Shown here in pieces: positions 56,310 to 64,000 of a stretch of 64,000 nucleotides of DNA (its first letter is position 1; each line of letters starts with the position of its first letter). The stretch is from Paragyromitra xinjiangensis (taxonomy: Eukaryota > Ascomycota > Pezizomycetes > Pezizales > Discinaceae). Under the pieces are notes generated by a model that did no database searches, was not told the origin of the DNA, and saw nothing but the letters and a program-made list of their open reading frames with translations. A program made the position numbers and the translations under genes. Location of the stretch: contig JBCAMK010000001.1 of assembly GCA_038503065.1 (NCBI GenBank), positions 2,046,001 to 2,110,000 of the forward strand, given 5' to 3'.

Positions 56310-56925
56310 ACTAGGCCGTGTTTTGGTAGAGATACCGAGTGACATTACATGAAGCAGACTGACGTAGTATACACTCAGCCGAGGCTCAGGCACCAAAGCC
56401 ACCCGATCCGTAAAAGGACCTATCTCGCCAATGCGTATGGCAGCTCTATCTTATCCGAGCAAAATATCTGTTAGTATTTGAGCATTTTGGCCGCCACCAG
56501 GAAGCTAGGCCTGGTTTTGGATAGGGTACGCCTATACATATATTTTACCCATCAATGCAAGAAACACCCGGACCAAAAACTCCTAGAAAATTTCCATCCG
56601 AACAGAAAATACATATATATCATGGTGATAAGCTAGGTATTTTAGTTTCAAGGTTGCCTCAAGGCTGTGCACGTGTGCGACGTAGATTGTGCTAGTACAT
56701 GGGTTCTAGGCCTAGGCCGCATGCAGGGTGTCAAAACACATCACCTCAAGCTTTAGCTATCTATAGACTTAGCAAAGTATATGTACCTGCTATAGATTCT
56801 AACGCCAATACTCCTCTCATTGCCGCAGACAAGAAACTAACATTGCCGGGTGTGCGGCGATAACTTAAAAGGGTACCATGACTTAAACGCGCCGTGCACG
56901 CGCAGGTTGTGATTTCAGAGCTGTA

Positions 56926-57119
56926 CTCATGTCGCCGGATTGCTATTGCTTTCCCTTTTACAGAAATAGATCTGCCCACCAAAACCCAACGGGACAAGTT
57001 GTTATTGGCTGGTATTTGGAGGGAAGATCGTTTGGGTAGCAGAGATATCGGTCGCCACTCTGTAAGCATCCAGATCTATTTCCTGGATAGGGAAAGCAAT
57101 AGCAATCTGGCGACATGAG
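56926..57119. mobile_element. 194-bp TA-flanked MITE with long inverted repeats
   Basis: Ends CTCATGTCGCCGGATTGC... / ...GCAATCTGGCGACATGAG, about 48 bp each with a few mismatches, extending to AGATCTG / CAGATCT. No coding capacity. Confidence 0.8.
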
Positions 57120-57510
57120 TATGCCCTGTGATGATCTAGCATTAAAAATACATCGCATAGCCGCAGCCTTAGAACCCCAAATGATAATAACTACCAGTGG
57201 CCAGCACAGTGATGCAAAAAAATTTAACTCGCATAAACACTCTTAGTGCCTAGATGTTCCCTTGTTAATCCCTCTTATCTTTCGTTAAGACAACTCGGCG
57301 ACAGGCAGCCTCTCTCTTTCGCTTTCTTTACTGAACTATGACCCAGAGCACCAGCTGCAGGTCATCACAGGCATCAATCCTAGGGCACTAAATTCAAGAA
57401 TAGGAAAATGAATTTCGTTTTCCACTCTTCCAAATAATACGAATAGTGATCGCGATCCACGTGGTTTTCCAATGTTATTTGTATTTATTTTAGGTTTATG
57501 TTAAGGATTT

Positions 57511-57535
57511 TTTCGTTTCGTTTCGTTTCGTTTCG
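57511..57535. repeat. (TTTCG)5 minisatellite
   Basis: Five perfect pentanucleotide units. Confidence 0.9.
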
Positions 57536-57560
57536 TTTTGGATTTAGATTAAGGCGTACC

Positions 57561-57607
57561 GCCATAGCCTAAGGGCTGGATGCGTGTATGAAATATCAAT
57601 CAATCAA
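57561..57607 (+). repeat. Third copy of the retro 3'-end motif with (ATCA)n tail
   Basis: GCCATAGCCTAAGGGCTGG then ATGCGTGTATGAAATATC and ATCAATCAATCA. It matches 55772-55801 at all but one or two positions, but has a different tetranucleotide tail. Confidence 0.55.
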
Positions 57608-59193
57608 CGTGGCTTCCCAGGTCAAGTGTAGCTACACTGCGTGCATCAACCAACGTATTAATGCGGATGTAGTTTTACTAATCTCGCTACCAGAGTCTAG
57701 CTGGGCAAGGATGACGATGTTGGTAACACCCTTCCTCTACCCTTTGAGTTCCGGCGAATCGATTCCCGGATCGTTGGTGCACACATGGAATCTCGGTTCG
57801 ACCACAATAGTTTTTCGCAAAAATTAGTGGAGCCCTATTTCGCACACCAGGTGCAACATATCGTCGGTGTGCGAATCTAGAATAGAGTGGCCATGGGGTA
57901 TGTACATTCCGCATAGAGTGCAACTCCATCCACACACCCCTGTTTCTAGTCAAGCGTCTTCAGAGAATAAACCCCGAAGCCTAGACTCGCAACCGGTTCA
58001 AACACCCAGTACAGGAGGTCTTTCTAATTGACCCCGACCTCGAAGCGTTGTTTCAATTTGACAATAATGTCTACTACTATGGGAGGAATAAAAGACAAAT
58101 ATATGCGCAGCTATAAGGTTCTATATCGCGATCGTCAAATGAGCCTATGAACAATATAGTATATCTCCAACTCACTTATTTCGTAGACGGGAACTGCGGA
58201 TGAGAGTCGATCTTGCCTACATGTACCCATGACACATTTATGTTGGTTCCGCCCTACTACATGTAATTACAAGTCTACACTTACATGTTAGAATCGCGGG
58301 TAACATATCAAAAGGAGATCCTTGGGATCTTTCAACAGATCAGCCAGCTGCAGCCCCCGCTCCGATTTTAGTTTCCAAAACGCCCCTCCCTCGCATTAAT
58401 ATCGATCGCAACTCGATCTTGTGCCTCTATTCATTAACCCAAAACTGCGCGGTCTCGGAGTAATACCGAAGCCGGAATCCCCAAAGCACGAGGATACGAG
58501 CAATGGGGTTATTCTTTAGGAGGGAATTTGACTAATCCAATGCCCTGAAAAAAAATTACTAAATCATCAAGAACGATGCTGCTGGGGGTTACTTACCTAG
58601 TCTTCGGTTCCTGTGCTGTCAAGTTGAGAGTATTGATCGCTTAAGTACTCGGATGGCACATAGAATTGCGTTACGGGTGTTGCGGATATGACAAAAAGAT
58701 GATCGAGTGATATACTGTGCTACAAAAATGCGCCTGCGCCCCTTGCGCGCAGCCAATCGGAATTTCTAGCATGCAAGGAAGCACATGTACATCCTGCGCT
58801 ACAAGGCAAACCAGAAAGGGCCCTTTCGTTCTGAATAACATCTCAACCCAGCTTGCGCTTTGATTGGAAGGGCTCCCCTTGACTAGGCAAATAGATAAGT
58901 ATAGGCAATCAAGAATCGTGGTATACTTTCCACTCCCCCGAAAACCTAAATAAAGCAGCAAAAATACTCCAGAAATCCTAATATTTTTCATCCTAAGGAA
59001 TTCCGACATACAGCTACAACCTCCTATTAGATCTCTAGCCCCACAGAAATAGACGGCGGAGCCCCCCAAAACTGCTAATATTATCTCTCTAGAGGTTCAC
59101 CCAACAACCAACCAACTTGTATATCTAAGAGCGGCTACAAAGACCATCATCTATCCTCACCATCACCATCACCGCGGTTTCACATTCCCGATA

Positions 59194-59208
59194 ATGCAAT
59201 GGCAATAA
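59194..59208 (+). other. Four-codon uORF overlapping the P450 start
   Basis: ATG CAA TGG CAA TAA starts 5 nt before the P450 ATG in another frame and ends inside it. Whether it is on the mRNA depends on the transcript start. Confidence 0.4.
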
Positions 59209-61174
59209 TTCCTATCATTGCTTCACTTCTTTCCCTTCTAACCCCCGGCGTCCTTTTCATCGCTGGTCTTACAATAATATGTCTTTACTTGCTTTACCAG
59301 CGCTACAATTCTAAGCTCCGATCGATTCCTGGTCCCTTCCTGGCTTCGATGACAAATTTGTACAGATTTCTTGATGCCCTAACTTGGAGGTGTCACGAGA
59401 ACCAATTAGCGCTCCATGAAAAGTATGGAAAATTCGTGCGATACGGTCCGAATATGGTCGCTATATCAGACCCGGATGCGATCCAGGCCATCTATGCAGT
59501 TAACAACGGATTCATCAAGGTATGACCGATCATACAGCATATTTGCGAAGAAAATATACGGAGTATAACACACGGGGGCTAATAATAAATATATTCAACC
59601 ATAAAATATCTAGTCTCCACTCTACAAGGTTTTTTTCGTCCTCTCGAACGGCAAAATAATACAGTCGATGTTTGACACTCAGGATGAAGCCTACCATCAG
59701 GTGAAACAACCCGACAACCTCTCATTCACCATAACAGCACTCAATATAGCGATTCAATTTTGATTCGTATACTAATAGTATGATTTCTAGTCTATGAGAA
59801 AGCCAATCAGTCATGCATTTACCATGTCCACCTTGATGGACTACGAGCCATATGTCGACTCGACTTCAAAACTTTTTACATCGCGTCTCACGTCCCTTTA
59901 CGCCGTGACGGAAAAAATCTGTGATTTGGGGGAGTGGTTGCAGTATTACGCATTTGATGTTGTGGGAGAGCTTACATATTCAAAGCGATTGGGGTTCCTT
60001 GAACAGGCGAAAGATGTTGATGGGATCATGAAATCTATCGACAAAGCATTTGACTACGCTGGTACTGTTCGTTACCCCCTAGCTTTCATTTCCATCTTCT
60101 ATAGCTAATAATCAAGAAGATTCAATTGACGATTTAAATGGAAACCACAGGTCGGTCAAATGCCATGGCTTGATTCCCTTCTCGAGAAAAACCCCATCTG
60201 GAACTACTTCAACCCACCTACTTCTGCTGTTGCAGCATTTACACTTACATGCATGGCAGAACGTATGACCGGGCTTGGCCTCGAGAAGACACCAAATGCC
60301 ATAGAGAAAGGCACCAACGCGCGCAAAAAAGATATGCTCTCGAAGATGATCCTCGCAAATCAAAATGATCCCCAAGGAGTTACCCAAGCTCACATCCTTG
60401 GCTGGGCCACTAGCAACACCTATGCTGGCTCCGACACAACAGCAATATCCCTACGTGCTCTATTCTATCATCTTCTTAAAAACCCCAATTCTATGGCTAG
60501 ACTCCTTCAAGAGATAAGCACGTTTGAAGGGCTATCGAACCCGGTCAGCTGGTTTGAGGCAAGAAAAATGCCTTACCTTGACGCATGCGTGAAGGAAGCC
60601 TTGAGGATCAATCCAGCTCCATCAATGCTCCTCGAGCGTGTCGTCCCAAAGGGTGGTAGAGACATATGTGGTCATTTTATCAAGGAAGGAACAATTGTGG
60701 GGATTAACCCTTGGGTCGTCCATAGAGATAGGGGTGTTTTCGGCAACGATGCAGACAAGTGGAGGCCTGAAAGGTGGTTGGAGTCAAACGAAGAAACAAA
60801 GAAGAGGATGGAAAGGGCTTCTTTTGCGGTTTTCTCCCCCTATATGCCTCCCTATATACCCTCAACACTACAAAGCAAATAAATAATACTATACTTACAC
60901 ATTGACAGTTCGGCGGCGGAAGTCGGGCCTGTATCGGGAAAAACATCTCCTATTTGGAGATGTACAAAGTTATCCCACAACTCCTGAGAACTTTTGAAGT
61001 AAGTACTTTTATCTCAAAATTTGCAATTTTCACTCAACGAAGACTGAACTTACTAAAAAAAATCAGATCGAGTTAGCATACCCGGAAAAAGAATGGGAGC
61101 TGCACAATAACTGGATCATGAAGCAAACAGGGTTGTTGGTGAAGCTTAAACTAAGAGCTTCCCAGGACCAATAA
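59199..61174 (+). CDS. Cytochrome P450 monooxygenase, microsomal class II
   Basis: Six exons (59199-59519, 59614-59700, 59791-60066, 60151-60828, 60909-60998, 61067-61174) give 519 residues, in frame, ending TAA TAG. N-terminal membrane anchor (residues 4-34), then a Pro-containing hinge RSIPGP. I-helix AGSDTT (320-325), ExxR in KEALR (Glu377, Arg380), PERW motif (RPERW), heme loop FGGGSRACIG with Cys462 as the axial ligand. The GKFVRYGPN...SDPDAI region is like pisatin-demethylase-type fungal P450s. Substrate unknown; no secondary-metabolite backbone gene is nearby. The donor of intron 3 (GTTCGT) is atypical. Confidence 0.93.
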
Positions 61175-64000
61175 TAGTTTTATTGAGGGCAGATAGGTAT
61201 TGGAGCACAGCTTCTTGTATTCTAAACAACTTATGCATACTCTGCGCATGCATACCTGTGGATAATAGCAATTCGCTAATCCCCTTCAATTCCAGGCCCT
61301 CCAATGCAATCCAGGAACAGAAAAACCGATCTGCTTCTATCACTTGCTCAGGCTATGTGACTCCAATCAATAGCTCCAAAAGCTTCATTGATGCAAATAA
61401 TTAAGCCTGTACTATGGCACTTCCTACATAACATATTCATACACGTCCGTAGTTCATCAAACCGCTGCCACACTATGAAGCTACGGGTATGCATGTCAGC
61501 AACAATTAACTGGTACCCAAAGATTCCCCTTCTCACCGAGCCTGTCAGATGCTTAGACAACCCTCTTACTACTGTAGGCCTAGAGATATATATTTAGCGG
61601 TGGGGCCCAGATAGCGATCCCTGCAGATTCCGCAGGCCAACCTGGAGGTGAGAGAACAGATGATGAGGCCACTGCAAAGATAAAAGAGATTTTTGCAAGA
61701 GCTGAAAATTTCTACTTACTGGATTATGGATCCGGTTACGAGGAAAGGGGTATGTTGTGGTTCGATACGTATATGTGCGCATTATAGCTTATTGTACTTT
61801 GTTCGAGCTAGTTCCCAGGTTTAGGGGTTCCGACACAGAGAACGGGCTTCCAGACCTTATTTTAGCCGTATTACCCAAACCAATACATCCCAAGCGGTTT
61901 TATTATGAATAATTGGTCAAGTCAGGAGTCTCCGCTTGAGGAAGGTTGAGGCAATAAAGTACATTGAGCCTTGCAGGCTTTTGCAATGAACGAACCAACT
62001 GGCAGCACTTTTTTTTGTTTTCCTGCAGTCTGCAGAATGTTTCGTTCCTTCTCTAATCCTTGTTGATGTGTGTAAAAATCTACATACCCAAGGATTTGTG
62101 ATTGGGAAACCAAAAGCTTGGTCCGTCCCTTCCGACAGAGAAAATATGGACCCAATTGACCTTCCTAGATACAGATGATATTACATTCCCCCGGAATTTT
62201 ATGCTGTTCAATGATGCTGGTAGTGTACCAGTCAGTAATTCCATAGGAAAAGGCTGATGTTTAACGCCGCACGATAGCCACCACCCACAGACACGCGCCA
62301 CTGTCCAACACTCTAGACTCGTGCGCGGAAGCAACAGAGCCAAATCATAGCAAATTGGAACTGGTAACAGCGATAAGTTTTTTACGATAAGTGATGACCG
62401 GGGTTTGCTAGGCTCCGACACTTTCGGCTCAAAGCTTTGTCCCCTAAACCAAGCCTCAAAGAATACAGTTGTAACCCCATGAGCTGGCTTGCCTCTTCCG
62501 CTCATCACCATTCAGACTGCATATGCGTACGCCAATTCCGAAGGACTCTAGAGTACTTGCAGCTTCAAAAAGCCGGCCTTCGTTTCACAAGGCAGGTTTC
62601 GGCGTTCGACACAGACATCCGCCATCAATGTTTGCTCGCAAGAGTCAAACAGCGAGTTTTCAATTGCTCCGTCAACCAAAACATCGATATTACACTTGCT
62701 GACGCGTGTGCGCACGACTGTCAGCCATATTCTAGATTCCCATCACCAAGGTACGATTCAGTGGTGGCCAATCAATCACAAACAATCATCCGCTTCTCCA
62801 GAAGCCAAATAACATCATGAATCTGCAGGTACCTTGTCGTGACGAGAAGCACGCAACGGTCTAAATATCGAATGAGATCTGAATACGTTTTCAGTAATAA
62901 GTAATCCAAATGGGGCGAAAAAGAAAGAAGCAGAATGGAACGAGACGCCTCAATAAGCAAACACGTATTATTTAGACGGCTTTACAAGGGGCCATACCCC
63001 CGAAGAGGGGTAAAGAACACCAATAACGGCCTCGAAGAGCCAATACTAACGCACATATTCAGATATGCCGATGTTGTCCATCAAGCACCTGACTTCTATT
63101 CATCCCTGGACAGATTATCAAATACTCTACCCCAGGGCACATGAAGAAAAGAAATATCCTAAGTTGACGTGATTTGGAAGTGACGACATGACTTCGAGAA
63201 ACGGATGGCTTTCCCGAGTTCATGAAGCTACGGGAAACGAAGAAGCAATGGTTTCGGTGACCTCAGCAAGCTATCCGTCGACAAAAACGCTGCGGATTCT
63301 CAGCAAGCCGAGGCTGCGTCGGCTAGCGGTGTTTTCGCGAAACAAAAGAATTATCCGGTCACGTTTCATCGTCTACCAACTCGACTGAGGCTGGGGGTGT
63401 GGGCCCAAAATCGTTCCCTGCGTGAGATACCTTACCTATAATCTATTCAACATCATTCCACATGAACATACAAAGGCATGGATCGCTTCTCGAGGTATGT
63501 ATCGGAGAACGATGAAGGTCTCGGTTACCTGGGAGATCTACCTCCCACAAACGTTCCTAGAAGACTGAATTGTTTGGCCGTTCCGATTGATTGCTTTTTC
63601 TTCGTCCATGCGACAGGTCGGTTTCGCGCAACTTGGGATAAAACGCCCGTTTACCAAGAGCCACAGTAAACAAGGCGAAGAGAGGCAAATATAGTTCTAT
63701 TTCTCGGTGCTTTTTCCCCGCCGAGGAGACAAACGCTTCGCTTTAGCGAAATGGTTTCCGTGGGGTGATTCCGGCTCCAGCCGTATAGTCCATACTGACC
63801 AGTTATATAAGCTCAATTTTGAACTCAAGGTTCCCCGCCATATACCCCAAGTATGTGCGAGTACTTGCGTAAAAGAAAAAGAAAAAAAAGAAAAAACAAA
63901 GTGAAAAGAGAGAGACTTTACACTCTACGGCACTTGGAATTATTTACAAGTATAGTTCATCAGTAGAATACTAAGCAAGTTGTTGGTGTGGGGTTCTATA
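61175..64000. other. No supported gene to the right edge
   Basis: P450 3' region followed by sequence with only short open frames lacking domains (the longest about 143 codons at 62080-62511, minus). No repeats or RNA genes recognised. A gene extending from beyond the edge cannot be excluded. Confidence 0.5.

Larger units (their letters stand above)
50541..59198. other. 8.7-kb gene-free stretch rich in MITEs
   Basis: No protein or RNA gene recognised. At least nine miniature inverted-repeat or retro-insert relics are listed separately. TACATGTA occurs at 50959, 54601, 54641, 55359, 58218 and 58258. Longer open frames (the longest about 132 codons at 58671-59069, minus) have no signature and overlap the P450 promoter. 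Confidence 0.6.

Noticed and set aside
58671..59069. 132-codon frame (-) upstream of the P450
   Set aside because: No family resemblance and it occupies the P450 promoter.
62080..62511. 143-codon open frame (-) near the right edge
   Set aside because: No domain; overlapping frames on the other strand are equally open.

Overview
The window looks like nuclear DNA of a filamentous ascomycete (Pezizomycotina). The protein genes carry several short introns of roughly 50-110 bp with GT...AG ends, there is a Zn2Cys6-Fungal_trans regulator, and the retroelements are fungal chromoviruses. The species cannot be named from the sequence. I see no rRNA gene, confident tRNA gene or CRISPR array.

Left end (1-16.06 kb): nested Ty3-type LTR retrotransposons. 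An old element C (+ strand) is split twice. Element A, a close relative on the - strand that runs off the left edge, sits in its gag. Element B, a different chromovirus, sits in its pol and is complete, with ~1.02-kb LTRs and a 5-bp target duplication TGCAC at 4074-4078 and 12435-12439. A and C share a textbook -1 frameshift signal between gag and pol. All three show hints of Tf1-like self-priming. C is dead. A is open as far as it can be seen. B carries three frame changes, each explicable by one missing base.

16.06-23.76 kb: no recognised gene, but a graveyard of miniature inverted-repeat DNA transposons (MITEs). It includes an 843-bp element with a 3-bp target duplication whose empty site is preserved in a neighbouring repeat.

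23.76-41.1 kb: a Zn2Cys6 transcription factor (-), a 6.5-kb gap, then a sugar-acid cluster: MFS sugar transporter (-), L-rhamnonate dehydratase (+), L-rhamnose 1-dehydrogenase (+) and a DapA-type 2-keto-3-deoxy acid aldolase (+). Together these fit the non-phosphorylating L-rhamnose pathway: import, oxidation to rhamnonolactone, (hydrolysis), dehydration to L-2-keto-3-deoxyrhamnonate, and cleavage to pyruvate plus L-lactaldehyde. The lactonase is not in the window.

42.9-50.5 kb: conserved housekeeping genes: an unidentified small membrane-protein exon (+), retromer sorting nexin Vps5 (-), the H/ACA pseudouridine synthase Cbf5 (-) and glycerophosphocholine acyltransferase Gpc1 (+).

50.5-59.2 kb: another gene-free stretch full of TA-flanked MITEs, including one copy inserted into another of the same family, and a tiny target-duplicated retro-insertion. 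A complete cytochrome P450 gene follows (59.2-61.2 kb), and the rest to 64 kb has no gene I can support. The palindrome TACATGTA is strikingly over-represented in the non-coding parts.
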